A stretch of DNA of 64,000 bases from Streptomyces atroolivaceus (GCF_000717025.1 NZ_JNXG01000001.1:124001-188000); one strand, 5' to 3'. Shown: positions 51,925-60,780, numbered from the stretch's first letter. The notes: generated from the sequence alone by a model not told the origin. A program made the numbers and translations.

Positions 51925-51942
51925 ATGACAGCCTCCTGTCAT
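51925..51942. promoter_or_regulatory. MarR-type operator
   Basis: ATGACAG (51925-51931), CCTC spacer, CTGTCAT (51936-51942): perfect inverted repeat 31 nt before the PfpI start. TTGACA at 51906-51911 could be the -35 element, so the repeat would cover the promoter. Confidence 0.65.
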
Positions 51943-51972
51943 AAGGTTCGCGTTCCGCCACCGGAGGTCATC

Positions 51973-52602
51973 ATGACCGGCACGACCGTTCACCTGGCCG
52001 TCTACGACACCTTCGCCGACTGGGAGCCTGGCTTCGCCACGGCGCAGCTCACCCAGCACGGTCACACCGTGCGCACCGTCGGCCTCACCACCGCCCCCGT
52101 CACCACCATGGGCGGGGTACGCGTCCTGCCGGACCTGGCGCTCGACGAGCTGGACCCCGGCGACAGCGAGCTGCTGATCCTCACCGGCGCCTCCCTCTGG
52201 GACACCGGCGACACCCTCGCACCCTTCGCCCGGGCGGCGAGGGCCTTCCTGGACGCCGGGGTGCCCGTCGCGGCGATCTGCGGGGCGACCGCGGGCCTGG
52301 CCCGCGAAGGGCTGCTCGACGGCCGTCCCCACACGAGCGCGGTGTCGTTCTACCTCGCGGCCACGGGATACGCGGGCGGCGCGCACTACGTGGACGCCGA
52401 CGCGGTGACCGACGCCGGCGGTGACACGCGACCCGGCGGGGCGTCGCGCGGTGCTCTCGTCACGGCGGGGCCGACCGAGCCGGTCGCCTTCGCCCGAGAG
52501 ATCTTCGGCCTGCTCGGGGTGTTCGGGCCTGAGAAGCTGGATGCCTGGTACCGGCTCTTCCACGACTCGGACGCGAGCGCGTACGAGGTGCTCGAAGGAT
52601 GA
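51973..52602 (+). CDS. DJ-1/PfpI-family protein, 209 aa
   Basis: HLAVYDTFADWEPGFATAQL opens the fold. VPVAAICGATAGLAREGLLDGRPHTS contains the nucleophile Cys103 in the elbow (ICGATAG) of the class I amidotransferase-like superfamily. The expected glutamate is near residue 18 (DWEPGF). Members include proteases, glyoxalases and chaperones; the role here is unknown. GGAGGT lies 6 nt before ATG 51973. Overlaps the MarR gene by ATGA, so the pair is co-expressed. Confidence 0.86.
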   Translation: MTGTTVHLAVYDTFADWEPGFATAQLTQHGHTVRTVGLTTAPVTTMGGVRVLPDLALDELDPGDSELLILTGASLWDTGDTLAPFARAARAFLDAGVPVAAICGATAGLAREGLLDGRPHTSAVSFYLAATGYAGGAHYVDADAVTDAGGDTRPGGASRGALVTAGPTEPVAFAREIFGLLGVFGPEKLDAWYRLFHDSDASAYEVLEG

Positions 52603-53084
52603 GCGGGGAGCACGCCGGGAATGCCGACCGGTTCAGCCGCACCGCGATCGGGGTGTTCCGGCTCAACGGCAGGTTCCTGTCCGTCGCCGAGGAACTGGCA
52701 GGACCCGTCGGCCTCACGGCGGCGTGGTGGCAGGTCCTCGGCGCCGTCCTGACCGAGCCCCTCCCGGTGTCGGGGATCGCCCGCTCCATGGGGATCACCC
52801 GCCAGAGCGTGCAGCGGATCGCGGACCTCCTCGTGGACCGGGGCCTCGCCGAGTACCTCGCGAACCCGGCTCACCGGCGGGCCAAACTGCTCCGGCCCAC
52901 ACCGGAGGGCCGGGCCGCCGTGAGCCGGATAGAGCCCGCCCACGCGGAGTTCGCGGACCGACTCGCCGAGGAACTGGGCGAGGAGGAGTTCGCCCGGACC
53001 GTGCGGGTGCTGGAGCGGCTCTCGGCCGCCATGGACACCCTGACGTCCCCCGCCGGAGTGCCACCGGAATCCCCGGCGGGCTGA
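52599..53084 (+). CDS. MarR-family regulator, 161 aa
   Basis: GPVGLTAAWWQVLGAVLTEPLPVSGIARSMGITRQSVQRIADLLVDRGLAEYLANPAHRRAKLLRPTPEGRA is a complete winged helix with the recognition helix IARSMGITRQSVQRIADLL and the basic wing. Coupled to the PfpI gene. Probably represses the pair through the repeat at 51925-51942. Confidence 0.92.
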   Translation: MSGEHAGNADRFSRTAIGVFRLNGRFLSVAEELAGPVGLTAAWWQVLGAVLTEPLPVSGIARSMGITRQSVQRIADLLVDRGLAEYLANPAHRRAKLLRPTPEGRAAVSRIEPAHAEFADRLAEELGEEEFARTVRVLERLSAAMDTLTSPAGVPPESPAG

Positions 53085-53160
53085 GGGCGGCTTCCGGGGC
53101 ACGCGCGCCGCTATTCTCGGTCCACGGTCCGCCATGGCCGTACGGGGGAGGAAGCGCACC

Positions 53161-55023
53161 ATGGAGAAGCTGGGCTCCGGCGATCCGCGACGCATCGGCA
53201 CCTACCGCCTGCTGGGGCGTCTGGGCGCCGGCGGGATGGGCCGGGTCTTCCTCGCCCGCTCGGACCGGGGCCGCGTCGTCGCGATCAAACTGGTCCGCCC
53301 CGAACTCGCCGAACAGCAGCATTTCCGCGACCGTTTCCGGGCGGAGGTGCAGGCCGCCCGGCGGGTGGGCGGTACCTGGACCGCGCCGGTGCTCGACTCC
53401 GGCGTCGACGCGGCTGTGCCCTGGGTGGCCACCGGTTACGTCGCAGGGCCCTCGCTCCACCGCGTCGTCTCGGGCCGTCCGGGCGCCCCGGTGACCGGGT
53501 CGGGGGCGTACGGTCCGCTCCCCGAGCGCTCCGTCCGCATCCTGGGCTCCGGGCTCGCGCGGGCGCTGCAGGACATCCACCGGGCCGGGCTGATCCACCG
53601 CGACCTGAAACCGTCCAACGTCCTGATGACGATCGACGGCCCCCGGGTCATCGACTTCGGCATCGCGCGGGCCCTGGAGACCGTCGCCGACGGCGGCCTC
53701 ACCCGCACCGGCGCGATGATCGGCTCACCCGGATTCATGGCGCCCGAGCAGGTGCGGGGCGAGCGCGTGACGACCGCGTGCGACGTGTTCTGCCTCGGCT
53801 CCGTGCTGGCCTACGCGGCGACCGGCCGGCTGCCGTTCGGCGCGGCGGACAGCGGGATCCACGCTCTGATGTTCCGGATCGCGCAGGAGGACCCGGACCT
53901 CACCGGCGTACCCGTCGACCTGGTCGAGCTGATCCGGGACTGCCTGGCGAAGGACCCTTCCGCGCGGCCCTCCACGGACGCCGTCCTGGAGCGGCTGGGC
54001 GATACGGACACGACGGAGCCCTGGCTGCCGGGTGCGCTGATCGCCCAGCTGGGCCGGCACGCCGTGGAACTCCTGGATTCCGAGGACCCGGAGGAGGGCG
54101 CCCCGGCGGGAGGCGCCCCGGCGGGAGGCGCCCCGGCGGGAGGCGCCCCGGCAGGAGGTCCGGCGCGAGGCCCGCAGCCCGTGCCGCCCGGCCCCGTGCC
54201 GCCCGGCCCCTCAGGGCCCGTTCCCCCCGCGCCGGTGCGCCCTCCCGGCGCGGCGCACGGGCTCCCCACACTGGTCGGGCCGCCCACGCCGGTGCCGCAG
54301 CGGACCCCGCCGCCGCCCTCGTACGGCCACCCGCAACAGCCCGCCCACGCCTACGGATACGGCTACGGGCCCCCTCCTCCGCACAGCCCGCAGACCCGTT
54401 TCGCCCCGCCCGCACCGGGCCGCCGGCGCGGGGCGGTCTCCACCCTGCTGCTGGCCGCCGTGGCGCTGCTGGTCGCGGTCGGGGCGGGCTGGGGTGTCCA
54501 CGCGTTCATGCGGAGCGGGGACGGCCGCACCACGGCGTCCCCGACCGGCACCGTCTCCCCCGGCACCACCGGCACCACCGGCTCCACCGGCTCGTCCTCG
54601 GACGGTACGAACGCGGACGGCGCGGCCGGTGACGACGACGGTTCCGACGGCTCGGAGGAGGACGGCACCGTCCCTGCCGCGTTCCTGGGCACCTGGTCCG
54701 GGGCCGTCGAAGGCGGCGGGGGAGCGTCCACCCGCCGACTCGTCATCCAGCAGGGCGAGGTGGGCGACACGGTGCTGTCCCTCACGGCCGAGGGCCCGCT
54801 CGGCTCCGGTGGCTCCTATCACTGCGTGTTCCGGGCCGACCTGGAGAGCGAGCCCTCATCCGGCGGACCCCTCCGCATCGGGCCGTCCCGGGTCACCGCC
54901 GGCGAACCGATGTCGTCGTGCACCCCGGGGGAGCCCACCGTGCTGACACTGCTGCCCGACGGCACCCTGCACCGCGAGATCACGGCCACCGGCAAGAGCC
55001 TGACGTACGAGAGGACCGGTTGA
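53161..55023 (+). CDS. Membrane Ser/Thr protein kinase, 620 aa
   Basis: Hanks-type kinase domain (residues 14-275): glycine loop LGRLGAGGMGRVF, Lys43 in VAIKLV, IHRDLKPSN with catalytic Asp148, DFG Asp165, and APEQVRGE. Then a Pro/Gly/Ala linker with tandem GAPAG units at DNA level (about 54097-54155), one membrane helix (about 425-448), and an outer region of Thr/Ser/Gly repeats followed by a compact domain (VPAAFLGTWSGAVEGGGGASTRRLVIQQGEVGDTVLSLTAEG) with two cysteines. No PASTA repeats, so the sensed ligand is unknown. ATG 53161 has GGAGG 9 nt upstream; ATG 53134 is weaker. Confidence 0.92.
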   Translation: MEKLGSGDPRRIGTYRLLGRLGAGGMGRVFLARSDRGRVVAIKLVRPELAEQQHFRDRFRAEVQAARRVGGTWTAPVLDSGVDAAVPWVATGYVAGPSLHRVVSGRPGAPVTGSGAYGPLPERSVRILGSGLARALQDIHRAGLIHRDLKPSNVLMTIDGPRVIDFGIARALETVADGGLTRTGAMIGSPGFMAPEQVRGERVTTACDVFCLGSVLAYAATGRLPFGAADSGIHALMFRIAQEDPDLTGVPVDLVELIRDCLAKDPSARPSTDAVLERLGDTDTTEPWLPGALIAQLGRHAVELLDSEDPEEGAPAGGAPAGGAPAGGAPAGGPARGPQPVPPGPVPPGPSGPVPPAPVRPPGAAHGLPTLVGPPTPVPQRTPPPPSYGHPQQPAHAYGYGYGPPPPHSPQTRFAPPAPGRRRGAVSTLLLAAVALLVAVGAGWGVHAFMRSGDGRTTASPTGTVSPGTTGTTGSTGSSSDGTNADGAAGDDDGSDGSEEDGTVPAAFLGTWSGAVEGGGGASTRRLVIQQGEVGDTVLSLTAEGPLGSGGSYHCVFRADLESEPSSGGPLRIGPSRVTAGEPMSSCTPGEPTVLTLLPDGTLHREITATGKSLTYERTG

Positions 55024-55028
55024 GCGGC

Positions 55029-56522
55029 TCACGCCGCGAGGTCCACCGCCCGGAACGCCAGCCACAGGTCGTACCGCGCGCTCGGCGTCTGGAGCAGCGA
55101 CCGGCACAGCAGGGCCTCCAACCGGGTGAGGCGCTTGCGCGCCCCGGGCACCGAGATGCCCAGTTCGGCGGCGGCAGGGGTCAGTTGGGCCTCGCAGCGC
55201 AGCCATGTCCGCAGGGTCTCCTCGCCCACGGGACCGGCCCGCCCCAGGAGCCGCAGCTGCTGGACGGCCCAGCCCTGGACGTCGGGGGCGCGCAGGACCA
55301 CGTCGAGGTCGGCGGGTGCCGCGGAACCCTCGGGGCGGGCGGGGTGCAGGGACGGGGTGGCCCTGATCCGCAGGGCCAGGTCGACGGCCGCCTGGTCGGC
55401 GACCCGGTTGAGGTCCAGGCCGAGGAGTTCGCCGACGAGCTTCAGGCGGGAGGCCAGGGTGTTGCGGTGGATCTTCAGGTGCTGGGTGGCGTGGGAGGAG
55501 AACGCCAGCCAGGAGGCGAGGGTCGCCGACAGCTCCTGGCTGCCCGGGTCCTGCGAACGGCGCGGCAGATAGGCGAGGAGGGGCGCGAGCAGGGCGTCGG
55601 CCCACCGCGCCCCGGCGGGGCCGACGACCAGCGCGGGCTCCTGGGCGACGCCGAACCTGGCGTGCCGTCCGGGGAGCCCACGGGCGACGGCGAGGGCGTG
55701 GAAGGCCTGCTGGTAGGCGGTGGCCGTGTCGGGCAGCCGCACTTCCTCGCTGACGCCCACGACACAGTCGTCCACGAGTCCGGCGACCGCCAGACCGAGG
55801 GCGCGGCCGCGCTCCGTCCCCTCCGCCTCCGCTTCCTCGTCCGCCGGCACGATCAGGATCAGATGGCGGGCGTACACCGGGCAGCGCACGATCCACGTCC
55901 GGCCGCCGGAGACGTCCGCGCAGATCCGGGCCACCTCGTCCCGCTGTCCGCCGGAGCACTCCACGACACAGACGCGCACGGGATCGGGGAGCTTCGGCCG
56001 CAGGGCGCCGGCCACCTGGTGGGCGATGGAGAGCTGACCGGTCATCAGCAGGTGCAGGACGGCCTCCCGGCCCCGGGACTCCGCGAGGTCCACCCGCCGC
56101 CGCTTGCGTTCGACGCTCTCCGACGCCCAGGACAGGGCCAGTGGCATCACCGCGTCGGCCATCAGTGTGGTCAGTCCGCCGGGCAGCGGTCTGGGTCCCA
56201 CGAGGGCGAGGACCGGGCCGCGGTTCTCGGGGGTCCGGTCCAGGGGCAGCAGCAGCGCGGAGCACTCGTCGGTGTCGACGGAGTACGAGCCCGTCCCACG
56301 GGCCGTCAGCTCCCGCGCCGCCCGCGACGCGAGCCCGGCCGCCTCGTGACCCGGCCACCGGACGTTCCCGGCCACTGCCTGGAGCACCGTGCCGCCCGCG
56401 TCCAGGATCCCGGCCCAGCCCTCCGCCCGCTGGGCCAGCCTGCGCAGCAGCTCGGGCGATCCACCGGTCCGCGCCAGCCGGTACATCAGCAGTACGTCGT
56501 CGGCCCGTTCCCGCGCACGCAC
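55029..56522 (-). CDS. PucR-family transcriptional regulator, 497 aa
   Basis: N-terminal GAF-like sensing region (about 20-130), a GGDEF-like degenerate middle part typical of CdaR/PucR proteins, and the C-terminal HTH_30: STHATQHLKIHRNTLASRLKLVGELLGLDLNRVADQAAVDLALRI. A further 90 residues after it, including TPAAAELGISVPGARKRLTRLEALLCRSLL, form a second HTH-like segment that ordinary PucR proteins lack. GTG 56522 follows GGAGAACAC. Ends only 5 bp from the kinase stop (convergent). Confidence 0.85.
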   Translation of the reverse strand: MRARERADDVLLMYRLARTGGSPELLRRLAQRAEGWAGILDAGGTVLQAVAGNVRWPGHEAAGLASRAARELTARGTGSYSVDTDECSALLLPLDRTPENRGPVLALVGPRPLPGGLTTLMADAVMPLALSWASESVERKRRRVDLAESRGREAVLHLLMTGQLSIAHQVAGALRPKLPDPVRVCVVECSGGQRDEVARICADVSGGRTWIVRCPVYARHLILIVPADEEAEAEGTERGRALGLAVAGLVDDCVVGVSEEVRLPDTATAYQQAFHALAVARGLPGRHARFGVAQEPALVVGPAGARWADALLAPLLAYLPRRSQDPGSQELSATLASWLAFSSHATQHLKIHRNTLASRLKLVGELLGLDLNRVADQAAVDLALRIRATPSLHPARPEGSAAPADLDVVLRAPDVQGWAVQQLRLLGRAGPVGEETLRTWLRCEAQLTPAAAELGISVPGARKRLTRLEALLCRSLLQTPSARYDLWLAFRAVDLAA

Positions 56523-56662
56523 GTGTTCTCCGTTCCTCCCGGAAACCGGAGTGCAGAGTACCGGTCCGGCTGTGCGGTTTGATACCCGTCGCGGGCCACG
56601 CAGTGCGAATTGAATCTCCCGGCCCGCCACCCCGCACCCCTAGAGTCCCCAGCGTGTTCCGG

Positions 56663-56731
56663 GACGTCCGGGGACGTCGGGGGACGTCGGAACGTCCCGG
56701 ATCCGGGGGCCCGAGGACGTCGGGGGACGTC
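56663..56731. repeat. GACGTC cluster at 10-bp periodicity
   Basis: GACGTC occurs at 56663, 56673 and 56683 (exactly 10 bp apart) and again at 56716 and 56726, with an AACGTC at 56691. All lie between the PucR start and the dnaN relic. The spacing equals one helical turn, so the palindromes face one side of the DNA. Confidence 0.75.
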
Positions 56732-56852
56732 CGGACGGCACGACGGCAGCGGCTCACGGGGGTGGTCGCTGTCGTCGGCCCACGGCCGCTGTCAGTGATG
56801 CCCCCTAGCGTGGTTCTCGACCGTGCCGTACGCCGGACGAGAGGCCCCTGCC

Positions 56853-57358
56853 GTGGAATTCCGCATGGCGCGTGGCGCACTGACCGCTGCCGTCTCCCGG
56901 GCGGCCCGGGTGCTGCCCGCGCGTTCACCCGTCCCCGTCCTCGGCGGGCTCCTCCTCGATGTCGACGCCGGCCGGCTCCGCGTGTCCGGGCTGGACTTCG
57001 AGGCCTCCGTGCGCGTCGAGGCGGAGGCGCACACCACCCGGCCCGGGAGGGTGCTGGTCATGGGGCGGCGGCTGCTGGACATCTGCAAGGTGCTGCCCGT
57101 AGGGGCCCGTGGAGTGCGCGGTGGAGGGCTCGCGCTTCACGGTCACGGCGGACGGCTCCCGCTTCGGCCTCTCGGCCCTGCCTCTCGACGAGCACCCCGC
57201 GCTGCCACCGCTGCCGGAGGTGCGCGGGGCGGTGGACGCCGGGGAGTTCGCCGCGGCGGTCGCGCAGGTGGCGGTGGCGGCGGGGCGGGACGACACCCTG
57301 CCCAGGCCCAGTCACGTACCAGCACCTGCTGATGTCCGTGAAGCCGCCGCTGCTCTGA
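56853..57358 (+). pseudogene. Decayed dnaN paralog (sliding clamp-like), frameshift and internal deletion
   Basis: From GTG 56853 the frame reads EFRMARGALTAAVSRAARVLPARSPVPVLGGLLLDVDAG and VLVMGRRLLDICKVLPV, which matches domain 1 of the DNA polymerase III beta clamp. At 57102-57105 (GGGG) an extra G shifts the frame. The continuing homology then lies in the next frame: GPVECAVEGSRFTVTADGSRFGLSALPLDEHPALPPLP and VDAGEFAAAVAQVAVAAGRDDTLP. After that about 200 codons are missing, and the remaining tail TYQHLLMSVKPPLL, similar to the end of a clamp, is in a third frame and ends at 57358. No functional protein can result. Confidence is high for decay, moderate for the exact source gene. Confidence 0.85.
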
Positions 57359-57387
57359 GTGCGGCTACGGCCCCCGGGGTGCGGTTC

Positions 57388-57879
57388 TCACCCCGGGAGC
57401 ACTGTCGTCCCTCCGACCGCGGCGAGCAGCCAGATGGGAAACTCCGGGTCCGCCTGCCCCACGGCCAGACCGAGCCAGCGCGTGCTCCCGGGCACACGCC
57501 AGACCTGCATGCTGCCCGCGAGGCTGCAGAGCTGTCCCAGCGGCTCCGGGGCTGCCTCCGCCCCTTCCTCGTCCCGTTCCAGATACGGCCAGAGGTCGAC
57601 CGTCTCCGGCTCGCCCCATCGGTCGCTCAACGCGGTCGCCACGGCGCTGAACTCGGTCTCGATCTCCTGTTCGGCGGGCTCGACGAGCTCGGGGGACCGG
57701 TCGTCCCAGAAGTCCCGGCTCGCCCGCAGGATCAGCAGGTGATGTCCGGGTCCGCTGCTGCGCACCCCGCTGTCCTCGCTCTCCTCCCCCACGGGGAAGG
57801 GCCGGGCGAGGGAGCTGTCGATCAGAGCGAGACGGGCCTCGGTGGTCGTGGGCGGGGTGCCGGAGCTGTCCGTGTCCAT
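57388..57879 (-). CDS. Conserved hypothetical protein, 163 aa
   Basis: MDTDSSGTPPTTTEARLALIDSSLARPFPVG and HHLLILRASRDFWDDRSPELVEPAEQEIETEFSAVATALSDRWGEPETVDLWPYL, ending WLGLAVGQADPEFPIWLLAAVGG. No domain recognised; the acidic middle and Trp-rich end suggest a small cytoplasmic alpha-beta protein of the kind widespread in Streptomyces. AGGAT precedes ATG 57879. Confidence 0.7.
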   Translation of the reverse strand: MDTDSSGTPPTTTEARLALIDSSLARPFPVGEESEDSGVRSSGPGHHLLILRASRDFWDDRSPELVEPAEQEIETEFSAVATALSDRWGEPETVDLWPYLERDEEGAEAAPEPLGQLCSLAGSMQVWRVPGSTRWLGLAVGQADPEFPIWLLAAVGGTTVLPG

Positions 57880-58030
57880 GGCGCGTGATCCTGCCAACCA
57901 CGCGCCCCCGAAGACCAATCGGGGCCGGCCGAGGCACGAGCGAGGGAGCCCCAGGACCTTGGCGACGGGGCACCGCGGCGAGGCGCGGCCTCCCCGGGGC
58001 CGATGCCGCAGCGGGCCGAAGGGACGAAAC

Positions 58031-58064
58031 GGGGGCGCGTCCGGCCGAGGCCGGGCGCGCCCCC
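58031..58064 (-). terminator. Chitinase terminator
   Basis: GGGGGCGCGTCCGGCC (58031-58046) pairs with 58049-58064 with one G-T pair, just past the chitinase stop. Confidence 0.88.
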
Positions 58065-58086
58065 TCTCCCCGGGGTGGGGCCGGGT

Positions 58087-58974
58087 TCAGCAGCTCAGGT
58101 TCGAGCCAGGCGTCGTACCGAGGATCTGGGTGAACGCCTGGAACTTGTTGATGCGGCTCTGGACCTGGGCGGGGTTGCCGCCGTTGCACTCGATGCTGCC
58201 GTTGATCGAGCGGATCGTCTCGCCGAAGCCGGCGCCGTTCACGATGGCGTTGTGGGGCGTCATGGTGCCGGGTCCTGACTGGGTGTTCCAGTACCAGAGA
58301 CCGGTCTTCCAGGCCACGGACGCGTTCTGCTCCACCTGCCAGGGGTTGCCCAGCAGGTCGATACCGAGTGCGTCACCGGCGGCCTTGTAGTTGAAGTTCC
58401 AGCTGAGCTGGATCGGCCCGCGGCCGTAGTAGGCGGCCTGACCGGCGGGGCAGCCGTACGACTGGCTGGTGTCGCAGTAGTGCGGGTAGTTCGCGGTGTT
58501 CTGCTCCACGATGTGCACCAGCCCGCCGGTCTCGTGGCTGACGTTGGCGAGGAACGCCGCGGCCTCCCGCTTCTTGACCGCGTCACTGCCGGTGTTGGCG
58601 AAGCCGGGATAGGCGCTCAGTGCCGCGGTGAGGCCGCTGTAGGTGTAGAACGAGTTCCGGCTCGGGAACATCTGGTTGAACTGCGACTCGCTCACGACGA
58701 AGCCCGAGGGGTCCGGCTGCCCCGGGTCCGTGCCGCCACCGCAGCTGCCCTGGTCGGCCCAGACGTCCGCCGTGCCGGGCCTCTCGTTCTGGGTCCACCA
58801 CTTCGCGGACCAGTTGCGCCCGTTGTACGAGGCGGAGCCCCCGCCCCAGTAGACGGCGGAGGCGCTCCAGGCCGGGGCGCAGGCGGCTGCCGACGCCGTG
58901 GATGCGGGGAGGAAGACGAACGTCGCGATGACCGCGCCCAGCGCGACGATCAGGCTCATGACACGTTTGGCCAC
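58087..58974 (-). CDS. Secreted GH19 chitinase with N-terminal chitin-binding domain, 295 aa
   Basis: Signal peptide to about residue 30 (LPASTASAA). Family 5/12 carbohydrate-binding module: VYWGGGSASYNGRNWSAKWWTQNERPG. A short GTDPGQPDPSG linker leads to the GH19 catalytic domain with Glu148 (ANVSHETGG) and Glu157 (HIVEQN), 9 residues apart as in Streptomyces ChiC (Glu147 and Glu156). Inverting endo-chitinase. GTG 58974 follows AAGGAGTG by 5 nt. Two DasR-like sites lie about 75-100 nt upstream, indicating N-acetylglucosamine-responsive control. Confidence 0.95.
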   Translation of the reverse strand: MAKRVMSLIVALGAVIATFVFLPASTASAAACAPAWSASAVYWGGGSASYNGRNWSAKWWTQNERPGTADVWADQGSCGGGTDPGQPDPSGFVVSESQFNQMFPSRNSFYTYSGLTAALSAYPGFANTGSDAVKKREAAAFLANVSHETGGLVHIVEQNTANYPHYCDTSQSYGCPAGQAAYYGRGPIQLSWNFNYKAAGDALGIDLLGNPWQVEQNASVAWKTGLWYWNTQSGPGTMTPHNAIVNGAGFGETIRSINGSIECNGGNPAQVQSRINKFQAFTQILGTTPGSNLSC

Positions 58975-59048
58975 GTGATCACTCCTTCGACGCGACGCCC
59001 GCACCGAGCGAGCACCGCCATGGGGGGTTACGGCCACTCAAGCGTCGA

Positions 59049-59076
59049 TGGTCTGGACCTGTCAAGGTCTAGACCA
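59049..59076. promoter_or_regulatory. Pair of DasR-responsive-type palindromes upstream of the chitinase gene
   Basis: TGGTCTGGACCT (59049-59060) and AGGTCTAGACCA (59065-59076) match the dre consensus core GGTCTAGACC and the 12-bp direct repeats known in Streptomyces chitinase promoters. The second is a perfect palindrome. Confidence 0.85.
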
Positions 59077-59241
59077 AAACTCGTCCCTGACGCAGCTCTC
59101 CCCCAACTCCGCCCGGCCACTGCCTCGTTGAACGCGAGACGAATTTCACCGGAAGGAAAGCGGAGGCTTTCCCGCCACCGAATCCCCGGCCGTACGGTGA
59201 CGCCATCCGGCACACCGCACCCACGAGGGAGCGCGAGCACC

Positions 59242-60780
59242 ATGGACTCGTTGTTCACCCCCGAGAACGTCATCGCCGCCCTCACCGCCGTACTGGGCGT
59301 CGCGACCTCGGCAGGCGTGCTCTGGTACGAACGCCGCGTCCCGCGCCGCAAGCGCATCGGCTACCGCGTGCAGATGGACACCCCCATAGGGAGCGAAGTC
59401 AGCCAGGGCCGGGCCAATGTGCGGCTCGGGCTCTTCGACGAGACCCCGGACATGGCCGACGCCACCCTCGTCCTGCTGCGCGTCGAGAACGACGGCTCAC
59501 AGTCGATCGGCGACGAGGACTACACCGGACGCGGTGAACTCAACGGCCTCACAGCCGAGTTCACCGGCCGGACGGTCCGCGGGATCGCCGTGACCCATTC
59601 GCCGGACGCCGAGCACCTGATGGATCACTTCACCCCGGCGGCCGGCTTCCGGCACGACGGCTCGGTCATCCGGCTGCCGCGGGTCCCGCTCAACCGCAAC
59701 GAGCACTTCAAGCTCCTGGTCCTGCTGACCGGTTCGCGCGTGGGCGGACCGGTCAAGGTCACCGGCGGCATCCGGGACGGCGTCGTGGCCCGGAACAAGG
59801 CCGCCCGCCCCGACGAGAAGCCTCCGCTGTTCGGACCGGCGTCCAGGATCATCACCGTGGCCCTCACCACCTGCGTCGTCACGCTCGCCGGCATCATCGT
59901 CGTGCGGGACGACTCCCCGCCCCCGATGGACTGCGCCAGGGGCACCCTCACGGTCACCGGCTCCACCGCGTTCGAGCCGGTCGTGGAGGAGCTGAAGGAG
60001 AAGTACGAGGACGAGTGCGAGGGCGCGAGGATCCGCCTGGACATCCACGGCAGCAACGCCGGGGTGCGAAAGCTCGACGCCACGGGCGCCAAGGCCGGAT
60101 CCGCCGGTTCCCCTTCCATGATCGCCCTGTCCGACGGCCCCAGGCCGGCAGCTCTCACCGAGCTGAACGGGAAACGGGTCGCGATCTCGCTGTTCTCCCT
60201 CGTCGTCAACGACACGGTGCCGGTGAAGGACCTCTCCCTCGACCAGATCAGACGGATCTACCGCGGCGACGTGAGCAACTGGAACGAGATCGTCGCGGAC
60301 GGCCCCGACCTGGACATCCGGCTCGTCAGCCGGGACGCCAACTCCGGGACCCGCGAGGTTTTCCAGCGCCGTGTCCTGAACGCCAACGAGCCCGCCACGT
60401 CCTCGCGCGACTGCGTCACCAAGGACTACGCCGACGCCCCGGTCCTCCGCTGCGAACTCGACGGGACGGACCAGGTCCTGGCCGAGGTCGCCGAGCTCGA
60501 CGGAGCCATCGGATACACCGAACTGCGGGGAGGCGCGGTACCCGACGGCGCGCACCGGACAGCCATCGACGGCACCACCCCGTCCGTCGACACGGTCGCC
60601 ACGAGCAGCTACCCGTACCGGGAGATCGAGTACGCGTACACCTACGGTTCGCCGCCCGCGGACTCCCTGGTGGCCGGCTTCCTGAACTACCTGGACGAAT
60701 ACGGCGAGGAGATCATGCGGACCAACGGCCACCTGCCCTGCGCGACTCCGAAGGGCATGCGGCTCTGCGGGGAGGACTGA
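59242..60780 (+). CDS. Membrane-anchored PstS-like phosphate-binding protein, 512 aa
   Basis: Two membrane helices: VIAALTAVLGVATSAGVLWY (residues 9-28) and IITVALTTCVVTLAGIIVV (about 203-222). The segment between (residues 30-200) is a beta-rich cytoplasmic domain not usual in PstS. After the second helix a substrate-binding fold follows: LTVTGSTAFEPVVEELKEKY, ... IRRIYRGDVSNWNEI, and SRDANSGTREVFQRRV, the phosphate-contact motifs of PstS. No pst transporter genes are adjacent, so it may sense rather than transport. ATG 59242, GAGGGAGCG upstream. Confidence 0.83.
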   Translation: MDSLFTPENVIAALTAVLGVATSAGVLWYERRVPRRKRIGYRVQMDTPIGSEVSQGRANVRLGLFDETPDMADATLVLLRVENDGSQSIGDEDYTGRGELNGLTAEFTGRTVRGIAVTHSPDAEHLMDHFTPAAGFRHDGSVIRLPRVPLNRNEHFKLLVLLTGSRVGGPVKVTGGIRDGVVARNKAARPDEKPPLFGPASRIITVALTTCVVTLAGIIVVRDDSPPPMDCARGTLTVTGSTAFEPVVEELKEKYEDECEGARIRLDIHGSNAGVRKLDATGAKAGSAGSPSMIALSDGPRPAALTELNGKRVAISLFSLVVNDTVPVKDLSLDQIRRIYRGDVSNWNEIVADGPDLDIRLVSRDANSGTREVFQRRVLNANEPATSSRDCVTKDYADAPVLRCELDGTDQVLAEVAELDGAIGYTELRGGAVPDGAHRTAIDGTTPSVDTVATSSYPYREIEYAYTYGSPPADSLVAGFLNYLDEYGEEIMRTNGHLPCATPKGMRLCGED

